From positions 33,476,785-33,540,784 of the forward strand of contig NC_053116.1 of NCBI RefSeq assembly GCF_010015445.1: 64,000 nucleotides of DNA. The letters run 5' to 3'. Position numbers and translations under genes: made by a program. The stretch comes from Perca fluviatilis (lineage: Eukaryota; Chordata; Actinopteri; Perciformes; Percidae). Shown in pieces: positions 13,522 through 26,160 of this stretch. How positions within the stretch are numbered: position 1 is the stretch's first letter; the number at the start of each line of letters is the position of its first letter. The notes beneath the pieces were generated by a model. The model was not told the DNA's origin. It did not search any database and saw only the letters and a list, made by a program, of their open reading frames with translations.

Positions 13522-15834
13522 TTTAGAATAACTGATATTAAAATATTATCATGACTTTGTTGTACTTTATTGATAACAGCTGCAATGTTGGTCTGTTATG
13601 GTATTAATAAGGTTTCAATTCAGTGCTTTTTAAGAAAATAAGTTAACAGTGATGTGAAATGCTTAAAAGTTGAACTTTAGATTTCTACAACTCCTTTCCC
13701 AGCTGTAGGTCATTCACACCAGACAACTTCGATACCACCTGCTAGCTGCCTGTTTGAAGTTGATGAGGCAATCCCCGTAGACCCACTTGCAACTCGGTTG
13801 ATGAATCATTTACCAGCAAAAACACACACCCCCCTTTTATTTTTTCATCAAAAAAAAGATACTTGGCCAGCTAAGTGTAAACTTACAGTCAGTGGAGACC
13901 ATTATTACAAGGGCCCAGAGCCAAGGGTTTCTTTTTCCTTGTTCTGCCAAGGCACAGACTAAACGTTCATTAGCTGCAGCTGAGTGGCTCTGCCGGTGAC
14001 AGTTGTCATTATAGCCAGAAAAATCAATAGTCGCCAGCTTCAGAGCCAGACTCTTACTCGCTACAGTATGATAAAATACTTAAGTTATGTAAGGTATTGT
14101 GATTTCAATGTAAAAGCCCTAATCAAAACAATGACGTTCCATTTTGATTCACTCATCTCAGAAGTACAAAAAGAGTTCCCACAACCCAACACTCTCTTTT
14201 GTTTGTCACATATGACACTATTTTTTCCATAATAGCTGTTGTTCCATGCAGATACAAACAGAATTTAAATGGTTTGTAACCACGCCCATCTGGCACGACC
14301 AGCTCGGTTATGATCTCGTTTGGAGCGCACTCATTTATTTGGTAATTACCTCCCTCTGCTATCTGATTTAGATTTCCCTCTCTACGGCTGTTGTCTCTCA
14401 GTTCTCTCCCACTCGTATACACCTTACAGGCATGAAGCTATATCAACCTTCAAACATAATTCTACTTTATTGAAGCATGGCTGCTTTTGTAGTTTTTGCC
14501 ATCGCTGCTAATGGGTATGATAACAGCATACCAACCAAGTTAATTGCTGAAATCTGGGAGCAGCTTGACATTTTTAACAACGAGCGTTCTAACAATTATA
14601 CAGCCAGTTAACAAGGCAACAGTTTACCAAGATTATCTAAGCCCCTTTTTTTGCAAAGGTGAAAGTGAATGCACCTGAAATGATGCAGAGGAAAACTGTG
14701 CTGGCTGTGCTAACCCTAATTGAACCAGTCAGTCCGCTGTAAAAACCCATTCCAGTTGTAAATTGCAGCAAACCTTGCTTCATAAAACTCCTTGAAGGGC
14801 CCAAATGAAAGGTAAATCACAAACAAAACCATTTCTGTTATAGATGGTTTTGTTTTTGATTTACAGTAACTTTAATTTGGGCCGCCCAATGGCTTCTTCC
14901 ACTCTCTTTTATATGATCAGCAGATAATGGTGGAGCAGAAACATGAAGAGGCTTTTCACAGCAGGACAGGGCACAGCAGAGATGGAGCTCAGCACACTGC
15001 TTCTTTCTACTCCCCGTTTCCATTGTACATCTTCTGCTCTGTCCACTCACGCTCACTCTAAGCAGTTGTTTTCTCTTATCCCTGCTTTTGCCCCTGTCCA
15101 TATCTGTCTATCTGCCACAGTGCATCGCCCTCTCTTTTCTCTCTTCCCCTGCAGCATGAGCCACAGCGGGGCATCTGGGGACTTGCTGTGCCATTCAGCC
15201 AAATCTCCCCACCCAGCCCAGCAGTTTCCCAGCAGATGCTGCTTTCCTCCTTAAATAGATAGGATGTAGAGCCGAATTAAGAGAAGAAACAACAGAGGGA
15301 GGGACGGAGAGTAGATGATGAAAGAGACAGAATAAACAAGGAAAAGGCCAGTAAGGGTAAGACTAAAACAAAGAGAGCTTGACAAAATGCACAATGTAAT
15401 AAGGAAACTAATGAGAGATGAGGAAAAAGAAAGCTGCGTTCAGAGAGGAGACAGTGCACACGTCCACGTGGACCTGATATTTAAATATAGAGCTATGATT
15501 ATAATGTGAATGTAAGACAACAATAATCCCAGTTATACTTAATTTAATCAAGCCAGATTAAGAAAAGGAGAGAAGCACAAGAGTGAGAGCTCAAATGGTA
15601 TACGGATAATTACACTTAAATAAATAACAAGATAGGCTCTAGTAAGTCATTGCTTCTCCAAAATGAAATTTCCTAATCCCACTTTACTTTATTTCTTGCA
15701 CTGTAGCTATGATACTTTGCAACACTTATTGACTAGCTCTTTTTCTTAATCTTATTTTTGAATCTGACTGTGAGCAGCTGCAACTGAACAATTTCCCTGA
15801 GGAATAAAGTATTCTGATCCTGATTCTGTTAATT
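13522..15834. other. No recognised gene
   Basis: Mixed non-coding sequence. An 89-codon minus-strand frame (14422-14153) and a 103-codon plus frame (14943-15254) have no recognisable domain. A LINE-like tail (AATAAAGTATTCTGATCCTG) lies near 15804. Confidence 0.35.
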
Positions 15835-16130
15835 AGTTGACCATGTTAGCATGCTAACAGTTGCTAATTAGCACCAAACAAAAAGTACAGCTGAGGCTGA
15901 TGATGGTAATGTCATTAGTTTTGCAGGTACGTTGTTATAAACCAAAGACCTGGGCAAAAGTCTGACCTGAAGTCAAGAGATCACCAGCGCGATTAGGATT
16001 CATCCTCTGGGAACCAGTATGTCAATACAAAATATGAATCCTGGATGTCTGGACAAAATGTCATGGCAATCCATCCAGCAGTTGAGATATTTCAGTCTGG
16101 ACCAAAGTGGTGAATAACTGACTGATGGAT
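15835..16130. repeat. Interspersed repeat fragment
   Basis: Contains GTTGAGATATTTCAGTCTGG, whose inverse appears near 39661 (CAGACTGAAATATCTCAACA). The same family is therefore present twice in opposite directions. Class not determined. Confidence 0.6.
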
Positions 16131-16436
16131 TGACGTTGTAATCCCTAATGATAATGAGAACCTTTCTGAAATAGATAGTGGAGCCAAAGTTATATTTATT
16201 TATTTGGAAATGTCTGAAATTTTCTGTCTGCCACAGATGTAGCTGTGACACTGAGACATTAAACCAAAACACGGGCGTATTGTTTCGAGAAGACGCGCAG
16301 CTGCTGTGACCACCAAACCATTGCAAACAAGTAACAAAAATGGCACAGGTGCATTCCTGAAATGCATCGAGGACTAAACGCTGCTTGAGCACCATCAAAC
16401 ACCAGCTGTTGTACCATGACCCTCTCTCTTTCCCTG

Positions 16437-16466
16437 CCTCCCTGCCTCCCTGCCTCCCTGCCTCCC
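16437..16466. repeat. (CTCCCTGC)n minisatellite
   Basis: About four units of CCCTGCCT in a pyrimidine-rich context. Confidence 0.75.
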
Positions 16467-16605
16467 TTCAGATCCACAGGGTTCCAGTGGTCCTTTCCAT
16501 CAGCCCCCAACATGACTACCAACGAGTGGGAAAGAACAGGACCTCAGGGGGCCAGTAATGAAGTGTCAGGGAGGATAGGGGCATAATGAGTTAGAGAGCA
16601 AAATA

Positions 16606-16607
<2 letters not shown>

Positions 16608-16679
<72 letters not shown>
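16608..16679. repeat. (AG)n microsatellite
   Basis: About 70 bp of pure AG. Confidence 0.95.
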
Positions 16680-16681
<2 letters not shown>

Positions 16682-16871
16682 GAGTAAAGCCAAGGAAACA
16701 GACCCCTCAAGTGTTAACGAGACTGAACTGATGAAACTACATACAGAATGGCTCTGAATGCCAAAGAGATTTTCTCCTCACACTTCTTTGCAGAGTATCA
16801 ATTAATCTGCAGTGGATTATGCCTTCTGCATTTCAGTCATTACACCGAAACACGATAGCTCACTAACCATT

Positions 16872-17290
16872 CCCTATATAGTGTTTAGTAAATAGTGAAC
16901 TACATAGGGAACAACCATACGAGATTTCGGACACTCACCGAAAGTATCGTTGCCTCAGTAGGTACTTCTAATACGTCCTTGAAACAACCGAGCACTCAGG
17001 AGAACGGTAAAAGGTTGTATATACACTGCATGTTCCATTTCCACTGTTTTAGAAACAAAAGCCAACTCCATTTTCACTTTATAAGTTTTTTGCGGGTGCT
17101 TCTGCTTCTGCTTCTTCTACTTCTCTGGGGGAGGTACATGTTGGGCACATTGTACGTATGCTCAAATTAGCTGTGCATTGTGGGTATTTTATAGTGCACT
17201 ATATATTGAATGAAATTAACCGCAGAGAATTCAAACACCACTACAAAATGGCGAACACACTAAATAGTGATAGGGAACGGTCATTTACCA
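16872..17290. mobile_element. Probable inverted-repeat element (CTATATAGTG type)
   Basis: The left part CCCTATATAGTGTTTAG and CATAGGGAACA, and the right part TAGTGCACTATATA and AGTGATAGGGAACG, are partly inverse. Ends are approximate. Confidence 0.5.
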
Positions 17291-17399
17291 AACCCACCTC
17301 ACCCACAAAGCAACCAGCATTGTGGGAGCCTTTTCTACATGTATCTTTTACTAACTCCTTATTATTTTTTTTTTTTTTTTATTATTATTATTATTATAT

Positions 17400-17535
17400 A
17401 TTTCTTATCTTTTTTATATTGTACTTGTTGCACGTGTCCTTATTGCACCGTGGGTCGGAGAGAAACGTATTTTCAATTGCTCTGTATGTCTGGCACATAT
17501 TGCAGAATTGACAATAAAGTTGACTTGACTTGGTT
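17400..17535 (+). repeat. 3' end of a LINE-type retroelement
   Basis: Carries TTGCACCGTGGGTCGGAGAG and ends GACAATAAAGTTGACTTGACTT, a typical fish LINE tail with a short repeated 3' end. The 5' part is absent. Confidence 0.65.
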
Positions 17536-18483
17536 TTGAACACAGCTGGTGTGTTCACTATAGACGGATGTGACCGGTCAAATAGGCAAAGTCCATCAGG
17601 CTGTCTGAATAGGAAAGTGTGAATGGATGTTTTTTCACTATTTTAAACACTTAAAATGAGTCCATTATTGAAAATAATCATTTGCAGCGACAGTTAGCAT
17701 GTATAGCGTGTCCACATTTTCATGATGAATCCGAGCTTTCTTTACTTGATGGAAGGGTTCAGCCTATTTTTTTAAACCCACCTCCCCAGCAAGAGCTCGT
17801 ATCAAAGCCAATGTTTCTGGGGGCAGCAATCACATGAAGCGATCAAAGAGCAATCAGTTTCCATGAGCTGATGTGTCTCCGTGCCTCCGGCAAACTTCAA
17901 ATAACACCCACTACTCCATGTGGCAGCAGTCACACAAAGCAATCACACAGAGACTTGTTTCGCTCCACTCGGAGGAAATCTAAAAGTGGAAGCAATCATA
18001 GCAAATAATCAAATAGCTAGGTCTCTAAAGAGCTGGATTGCCTTAGTGCTAAACTTAATACTTTACGCCCTTACAGTGATTATTTAATCAAACCTTCCCT
18101 CTTGCTCTACATTGCTCCCAGCATTAATGGGCCTGTGGCTATAATAACTAATTTCAGCCTGACAGTTCCTTTTTAAAAATAAAATACTACTGTAGTCACA
18201 TGAATCTCCGCAACATATGATCAGCCTTGAACTAAAACTTAATGTTTTCTACATTTCATTATTTATTCTGCATCTTAGATCTGATAAGTGATCGCAGCTG
18301 TCCAGGTTTTGCTGTTGCTGGGGTTTTTAGGATCAATTTGTTTTTGTTTTTATTCTAACTGACCAAGATTGAACGCAACTCTTTTAATACAGATGCCGAG
18401 TGGGACTTTAAACTACTACTGATTTCAGAGCATTGCAGTGCCGTACAGCCATTTAACCAGAACCTGATTTAATACAACAGACC
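17536..18483. other. No recognised gene
   Basis: Non-coding sequence with no clear repeat structure or exon signals. Confidence 0.35.
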
Positions 18484-18710
18484 TTTTTTTTCAGAGCAGA
18501 CATTTAGACGTGTCTTAGCAGAGAAGGCACAGGTGTAACTAATACCATTAACAATTATTTCATTTAGGCATCCCAATAAGCCGTGACAGCGAGCCAGCAT
18601 GCACAATACCGGGTCCTGAAAGAATGCGCGATGAATAGAATTCAGCCATCATTAAGGTTATTAAGCACATCTGCGCTTTTCCTACTGTGACAAAGAAGTC
18701 AAGATGTCCG
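18484..18710. mobile_element. Long-TIR MITE, family B, copy 1 (degraded)
   Basis: Left arm CAGAGCAGACATTTAGACGT and GGCACAGGTG; right arm CACATCTGCGCTTTTCCTAC. Same family as 35443-35679 and 48000-48210. The right arm has diverged. Confidence 0.7.
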
Positions 18711-18740
18711 ATGTTTGGCAGTTTTAGAAAACATAAAAAA

Positions 18741-18919
18741 ACTCAGTTGGTAGAGCGGGCGCCCATATATAGAGGTTTACTCCTCGACGCAGCGGACCCG
18801 GGTTCGACTCCGAACTGCAGCCCTTTGCTGCATGTCATTCCCCCTCTCTCTCCCCTTTCATGTCTTCAGCTGTCCTGTAAAAAATAAAGGCCAAAAACAC
18901 CCAAAAAATAATCTTTTAA
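18741..18919 (+). repeat. tRNA-derived SINE, copy 2
   Basis: 5' truncated at CTCAGTTGGTAGAGCGGGC. B box GGGTTCGACTCC, body TTTGCTGCATGTCATTCCCC and tail AAATAAAGGCCAAAAACACC. Confidence 0.85.
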
Positions 18920-19816
18920 AAAAACAATATCTATTTGTGCCACCATTTAAAAAAAAATGCATAAATATAGTACTGTATATATAGTGTATGTTGTCATAAA
19001 CTTAAAAATAAAGATATAAAATATCATGTTTTGGCCTACTGCTGCAGCCCAATTATGCAATTTGCTGGATTGAGCTGGCAATGTGCCGTGGTCCTTAGTG
19101 TACCCATGTGCTTGTTATTCCAAACACGCTGCTGCTGGAAACAAAGCATTGTTTTTATCCCCAGAGGATCTACTCTACCTTTGTTACCAATATATGAATG
19201 GGACATAAAACTAGTACATGCCAACACGTTTCCCAGAACTCCAATGTCCTCCACCATTTCTGTAATCATGATCAGTTGTACCAGGTCAATAGGCCTAATG
19301 AGGGAAATCATGTAAACAATAAAATGTAATTAAACAATAAGGTAGCTGCTGTCACACACAGACACACACACACACACAAAACACACAAACCTGTTTGCCT
19401 GAGCTACTATGTGCGCTTAAGAGAATCCTAACGCCACATATTTTTTTAGTTTTTTCGTTTTAATTAACATGGCGGCGACCTGCTGACATGTGAACCCGCC
19501 TCGAGGAGAAGCAGACTCACACACACTGGGCTACATCTGCATCTTCACAGGTGGAGGGACGAAACACAGCTATGAGCTGATGACTCAACTTTCTCCCTGA
19601 TTTTTTTTGTTTGCTCCTCACGTCATCTCTGTCTCATGGTAATTGAGAATATGACAATTAAAGGAATAATAGTTTGACATTTTGAGGCATAAAGTTATTT
19701 GCTTTTTTTGCCGAGAGTTAGATGAAAGGATTGATACCACTCTAATGTCTGTACGCTAAATATTAACCCAGCTTAGCTTAGCATGAAGACTGAAAGCAGG
19801 GGTAAACGTTGATTTA

Positions 19817-21679
19817 TTAAAAGGTGAACTATTATGCTTTTCCATATTTTCTGTCACATCTATAATGTTATAATGTCGGATTTTCATGTTAAACGTGGCC
19901 AGAGCGTCAAATAATGAGGTAAACGTATTTCAGAAAAATCCCTGTGAGCTAAAATGTTCAGATTTCCCACTGTTCTGAACGCTCTGGTTTCAACAGTTTT
20001 TTCTACTCTCGGCCCAGTGTCTCGTAACACCCATAGACATTATATATAGAATGGACCAACAGATCCTGTTGATCTGGACGGAGACCAGTGAAGGATATTA
20101 GAAGCACTTTTCCAGTGAGCGCTGAGCGTTACTGAGCAGCCTCCAACTGAGCTCGAAGACGTAAATGTGACGTGAGCAACGTGTCTGAAAGTTGGAAGTC
20201 TTCTGGTAGCTGTGCCAAGAGAAATCTCAATCATTCCCAATCTTGCAGAGAAGGAGAGCGTAGGTATATGTAAGGAGATAACATGGGCACAGGCTAATTA
20301 TTGCTAACTAACATGCTAGTTAACATTAGTAATTAAACTTAAGGCTATTTGCACCCCTGGTACAATTAGCAGTGTATGCTATTTGTACCCTGGTGCAATT
20401 AGAAATGGATGCTATTCGTACCCCGCAGGTGCACACAGCCATGTGTTCTATTAATACCCCGTCTGGTACAAATCAATGTATGCTTTGTAAATGCACCCAT
20501 GTGCATTTAGTGCGTATAGTACAGTACTCCATACATACTAATGTATTAACCCTTTTGGAATAGCCATACTTCGATATCTTACCCTAACCATAACCATCAT
20601 CCCATTCCAAACCCAAAACCAACAGCAGGCGCATATTCATGAGTCTTCCCCTACCACCCTGCAAAAAAAAAAAAAAATCGTGTTCGCGGGCCCTGACAAT
20701 TGCATGCAAATTATCCAATCCAAAATTAAAAAAATAAGAGCGCCTCACAGTGGAATCGAACTCCAAACTCCCAAGCGTACTAACCACTCACCTAGCAGTT
20801 CTTACAGAACATTGTGTAACTGTTTACCACTTGGTTTCTTCAAGCCTCGGTTGCTAGGTAACGGTACTGTATACAAAAAATAGGTACTAGCTAACAAACT
20901 AACGGTTGTATGCTTTCACTGAAGACAGAAAGCGCAACTGTATATCCATTTTCCGCTAGAAATTCAATTGTTATAAACTTTAGAGACAAAACTTTGCCAG
21001 TTTTTGCGGTCATGGAAGATGAACGTCCGCCATGATTTCGGTGCACGCGAGCAACGTGTTTTTGTTGTTACGTCACAGGGTGTGAATAGCTCAGCTGTGT
21101 GGCCGAGGCTATTCGTACCGGGGGTGCAAATAGAAACTCCGTAAACTTAAACAGCTAATGTAAGTCAAAACTGCCTGCGAGCTTCTCCTGTACTACACGG
21201 TAATTCCTCTACTATGTGACAGTAAGTTGCGTGGTTATGACACAATCGTTAGCCTATTTTTACAAAAACGCCTGCTACGGAGCCATAACGTGAGGTACAA
21301 GGTAATGGAGCCTTTTATACATATCGGGTTGTGTCATATTTGGTTTATAAGCCTTTATTGGTGTTTTTCACGGTACAAAGTCCTGCTGTATACTCCGCTG
21401 AAGCCGGACACTGACTGTACGGAGACAACAACAAGAGAAGGAAGATGCGGACTGCTGACCAATCGGAGCAGATTGGGCTTTTTCAGGGGGGGGCTTTAAA
21501 GAGACAGGCGCGCCAACAGAACGTCTCAGACAGAGGGTGAATACAGGTGCAGCAGCCATGGGCAGTATGAGAAAAATAAAGTGTCTTATTTTTTTTACAT
21601 TAAAGCATGTAAACATGTTCTATTACAAACACGAAATACAAGTATTACCTGAAAATGCTATATAATAGATCACCTTTAA
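19817..21679. mobile_element. Middle element of the nest (family D, TTAA-flanked)
   Basis: Ends TTAAAAGGTGAACTATTATG and the inverse of its right end AATAGATCACCTTTAA. The body has GAAAGTTGGAAGTCTTCTGG and related sequence, also found at 38677-39010. It is itself split by 20343-21141. Confidence 0.8.
20343..21141. mobile_element. Inner element of the nest (CTATTTGCACCCC ends)
   Basis: Left GGCTATTTGCACCCCTGGTA and right TACCGGGGGTGCAAATAG are inverted. It is flanked by TAAACTTAA on both sides (20334-20342 and 21142-21150), a perfect 9-bp direct repeat. The unsplit host sequence is seen at about 38950-38965. No transposase. Confidence 0.82.
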
Positions 21680-22263
21680 CATGTTAAATAGTGAGCTTTA
21701 GAGGAGCGGATAGGCGAATGTTGTTACCTTTAGAGAGAGCAAAGCTAGCCGTTTCCCCCTGCCTGCTGTCTTTATGCTAAGCTAAGCTAAGAGACTGGTG
21801 GCGCTAGCTTCCTATTTTGTTTTTTTGTATTACCTTATCTATTGTACAGACATGAGCGTGGTATTGAACCTCTCTAACTCTCGGCAAGAAAGTGAATGCG
21901 CACATTTGGCACAATGTCAAACTATTACTTTTAAAACTCTGCCTGCTTGAGCTGCTTAATTTTTATTTCTCTCTACATGCACCACGCGTTTCATTCCTTT
22001 CTCCATTTCTCTCGCCTTCCCTCCTTCAGACATCTTATCCCTGTCTAAATGTCCCCTGCGTTGGCAGGCTGGATTTCCAAACTGTCCAAAGCGTCCCACT
22101 TAATCCTTTGATGAAAATATTGGCTCAGTTCCATTCATCCGCCCGGGTTAATGTCTGTAGCTGGCTGGTGTGTGTTTAGCAGCGGCTATCTCTGTCCCAC
22201 ACAAACCCCCTTAATCACATCTAAAGGCAGTTTGTATACACCAACTCTGTCTTGCAGAGTTTA

Positions 22264-23203
22264 GGCGCTTCATTTATCAAAGCATGCATAGAACAAGTTC
22301 TAGATGTGTACCTAGGAACTGTAGATAAATAAAGATGATAGATTTCAACCTACTTTACATTCATCCATGTGTGCATGTAGGCCTAGGTCACATATGGTCA
22401 AGCACATCTCTCTGAGAGTCACAGTCCTTGATGTAGAGTTAGTTGTTGTGGACCAAAGTAGCAAGCGAGAAAGAAAAAGATGGAAAAAACATCACAGACA
22501 ATGAAATTAGAATACTGGAGCATCCCAAAAGCATATGTGTAGGAAAGCATCCCAGCATGCACTGGGGCAACGATGTTATGGACATAAGTCTCAATTAGTT
22601 ATTACAAGCGAATGTGTTACACAGTGTGTGATGTAATGATCACGTTCTTGCCGTGTGCATACATTGTGGATTTTGTCAAGCCTGTTGCTATGGTATTAAA
22701 GTGGCATTGCTGAGCACCCTAGACAACCACAGTAAATTAAAATAAAGCTAAACCAAACTGTTTTATTTGACACTAATTCAAGTGGCTAAAAGATAAATAA
22801 ATGAAGGTACAGAATGGGGACAGCTAAAAAAAATGACAGACTTTATGTGATGGTGAAAGAAAGACTTGTAATAGATGAATCAGACATCCACTTCAGTGTC
22901 ATTCAAAGATTATGAATTTGTTTTAATTGTTGCATTGTTTTAGAAGTTCTTCGGCACAACAGAAAATGTACATGGCTTAGTTAAATCAATTAAAGTAAAT
23001 GGCACTGGTAATAGTAATAGTTCATTATTAAGGCAGATTACAACTGAATGTCATTAACAGATTCTCTGAATCTATGTCTATCCATAGATGGCATGAAACA
23101 GAGCGACACAGAAATTGACAAATCAAGTTCTATGTGTAGAAATTAGCGTATGCATGGTTTATGCACATAACTTTGTATATGCATGGCTGATAAATGAGGC
23201 CCC
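22264..23203. mobile_element. Inverted-repeat element with TCATTTATCA ends
   Basis: Left GGCGCTTCATTTATCAAAGC and right GCATGGCTGATAAATGAGGC are inverse. About 940 bp, non-coding. Confidence 0.65.
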
Positions 23204-23453
23204 AGGCTTCCATGAACTCAGGTGATGCTTTTATCCTGCACAAATTAATGTGAGTTCAACAGGAGGACAATATTCAATTCCTAGATCACAAACATCACAA
23301 CAAATAACAGGAAATGTAAGGATAAGTGGCACACTGCTTTCACTACATCACCATGGAATGACCAGAAAAGGATGGCATAAGAGAGAAATGACAGAAAACT
23401 TTAACAAGAAGCCAAGAAATCAGGCATGCCGGGTAGAACAGATGTGAAATGCA

Positions 23454-24032
23454 TTAAAGGTCCCATGGCATGAAAATTTCACTTTTATGAGGTTTTTTTT
23501 AACATTAATATGCGTTCCCCCAGCCTGCCTATGGTCCCCCAGTAGCTAGAAATGGCGATAGGTGTAAACCGAGCCCTGGGTGTCCTGCTCTGCCTTTGAG
23601 AAAATGAAAGCTCAGATGGGCCGACCTGGAATCTCCTCCTTATGTTGTCATAAGGGGAAAGGTTACCTCCCCTTTCTCTGCTTTGCCCGCCCAGAGAATT
23701 TGGCCCACCCATGAGAAAGAGAGAGACATCATGGCTTGCAAGCAAAGTGGCAGTTGGTCAAGGCCACACCCCGACCCTCCACCTTGCCCCCCCCTCCTCA
23801 ATAGCATTTAAAGCTACAGACACAGAAATGGCACATCCTAAGGAAAGCTCATTGTGGGACTGGCTCTAGTGGCTGTAATTCTGCACCAAGGCTGAATTTC
23901 GGGAAAGAGACTTCAGATACAGTATTAGGGGACCACTAAGGTCTATATAAAAGAGACTTCAGATACAGTATTAGGGGACCACTAAGATCTATATAAAAGC
24001 ATCCAAAGAGCACCATGTCATGGGACCTTTAA
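23454..24032. mobile_element. TTAA-flanked element, family A, copy 3
   Basis: Both termini are intact (TTAAAGGTCCCATGGCATG and the inverse of CATGTCATGGGACCTTTAA). It contains a 46-bp direct duplication at 23905-23996 that is absent from copies 1 and 2. Confidence 0.87.
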
Positions 24033-25559
24033 GTTGCCCTGGGAAACAGCTTTGTCAAAAATACATTTCCGTTTTTTTTTTGTAAAGACCCACTAGCTTC
24101 AGCACTCATGTGGGCTCTGACCCATGGTTTGAACTTTAGTATAAATTTAGCTGTGAAGTGGGCAGCTCAATTGTTTATGCAGCGAAAGAAGAAGAAAACA
24201 CGAACACGAAGAAATGTATTCCTCCTCCAGACAGAAGTAATGCTAATTAAAACTATTAATGGATAAAGAAAATCAATTTGCTCTGCTTATCGTTTGAAGA
24301 ACAAAAAAAAAGTCATGCATTTTAATTCAGTGATATCTAACCCGCTATTGTGCCAACTACATCCTCATCAATAGCTAATTCCATACATGAATAACTTTTT
24401 TCTCAGACAGTACATTTGTCAGTGTCCCTCACTGCTTGTGCTCTGATGATGGCGAAGAGGCAGGGCCCTGTGTGCCCGAGCAGCCTTCCTGGTGAGTCCT
24501 GATTGAGGGTGGCATTTTGCTGGCACAATGAGATCTGCCACAGCACTACACTTCTCTGCTGGATCCAGCAAGACAGGCCCAGACGCTGCATGTCAGCTGT
24601 AATCCTCATTATGCAAATTAACTCACACCAAATTAGGAGCAATCATTGCAGGTCAGATGGGAAAAGTAGCACACACACAAAGAAGGAGGAGTGGTGGAAG
24701 GTACTAAGGAACAAACCACCTCTTTAGCAGAGCTGACAGCAGCGAGAGTAAGGAGTGCCTGTAGGATGCTGCTCTTAAAAGAAAGTGAGGAAGGAGGGAT
24801 GATGGAGAGAGAGAAAATGTCCTCATTCCCAAGTGGAGGAAGAGAACAGAGGAGCAGGTCTCTCTCTACCTGAAGACTCGACTCAGTAAAAAGACATCGG
24901 AAAGTTCAGGTTGCTCCAAAAAAACAGAATAAAGACTCTATCTGCCAGTGACTCGCAGCCGCATCCAGATGTTGGCCAGCGCAGCAGATGGTACCGGCTT
25001 GTCTAGAAAAGACCATATCACTAAACTGGATGGATAAGCTGGATGGATTTGCCCTTCGACCTCCTCCCTAAATCTGCACCAAAAAGCACGCACGCGTTGC
25101 TCCAACTCCACTGACACAACACAGGGGCATCACTTTACCAAATCCTACGCAGTGGCAAAGTCCCTGCAGCGGATATCATTCGCCATTCAAACTTGGATTA
25201 GGCCACCACTTATCAGTTGATGATTGCGATGAACTAGATTTGACTAGAGTCCTGCAAATACTTACTTAACCGTGCCGGGATTATTGTGGACATGTTGTCC
25301 AAACTGATTCCTGGCGATATTTTTGGCTTGATCCTCGTCCACCATTTTATCGCTTCAACAGCAGCGCTATCAAACTTAGGCATAATGAGTATCCACACCT
25401 GTCTATACAGATGTGACGTCTATTAGTAGCTCCGCAACGCCAATAAACAACGGGAGCATATCGGCCAACAGAGCACATGTGCGCAGAGGGTGAAGCGCTC
25501 TTTATGCTGCATCGACCTTCCGAAGCTAAAGTCTTCCTATAGCATCTTTTAAAAAAAAA
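24033..25559. other. Non-coding, possibly conserved regulatory sequence
   Basis: No exon recognised. About 24590-24660 contains CAGCTG and an octamer ATGCAAAT in unique-looking sequence. The stretch precedes the GC-rich patch and may be intron or promoter flank. Confidence 0.3.
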
Positions 25560-26160
25560 AAAAGTCCGCAGGGGCGCCTGTGTGTGGCGGTATTAAAGCT
25601 GAATGAAAGTTTTGGTGACAGCAGTCCTTACCTTTTTTTGTCCGGTGGGTGCACGGCACGCGCAGTCAGCGGTGCGTCGGCGCTCGCCTGCACGGCTCCG
25701 CGTAAATGTTCGGACACTGCATGTCAGCAGCAGCAGCAGCAGAGGACCGTGGTAGTCCTGTCAGTGTGTTCCTGTTCAGTGACAGAATCCAGCCAAACAA
25801 ACACCAACGTTAGCTTCGTCCTCCTTCCACTGACTCAACAACCCCCCCACCCACCCCCTTTCCCTTTCCCTCTCGTCTCCTCCCCTCACTCGCTCACCAG
25901 TGCGCATTGATGCACTTCCGAAACACTCACAGCGCCAGCTGTCCCTCCACCATCCTGAAGTGACAACGGCGGACTCATCATCACCCCTTTAAACTCGAAC
26001 GTAGATGTAAATGCTGCTTTTGTGTCGCTAGTTTCAGGCTTCCCGCAGCGCAGCGCCAGCATCAGGTAACTCCAGACTCACCTGGAGGGAAAGATGCTGC
26101 CTCTAAAAAGGTGAAGGGTGCTCCGGAAGCTGCGCTGCTGCCCTCGTGTGGATTGAGGGA
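25560..26160 (-). promoter_or_regulatory. GC-rich patch, candidate first exon(s) and promoter of a minus-strand gene
   Basis: Richer in C, G and CpG than its surroundings. On the minus strand there is a near-perfect donor CCCTCCAG|GTGAGTC (exon end 26089) and a second one, AAAAAAAG|GTAAGG (exon end 25633). A (CAG)n-type run lies near 25720-25741. Only short reading frames start here, so any exon is probably 5' UTR. A plus-strand donor (CATCAG|GTAACT, near 26065) also exists, so direction is not certain. The coding part, if any, would lie left of the window or be missed. Confidence 0.4.

Larger units (their letters stand above)
19658..21934. mobile_element. Outer element of a three-level nest (family C)
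   Basis: Left arm: TTAAAGGAATAATAGTTTGA, then GCCGAGAGTTAGATGAAAGG and CAGCTTAGCTTAGCATGAAG. The right arm is its inverse at about 21700-21934 (CTAAGCTAAGCTAAGAGACT, ACTCTCGGCAAGAAAGTG, TGTCAAACTATTAC). Both ends lie at TTAA. It is split by the element at 19817-21679. Confidence 0.82.

Noticed and set aside
20584..20787. Open frames in the inner nested element
   Set aside because: Poly-Phe and low complexity from a poly(A) run; no transposase motifs.
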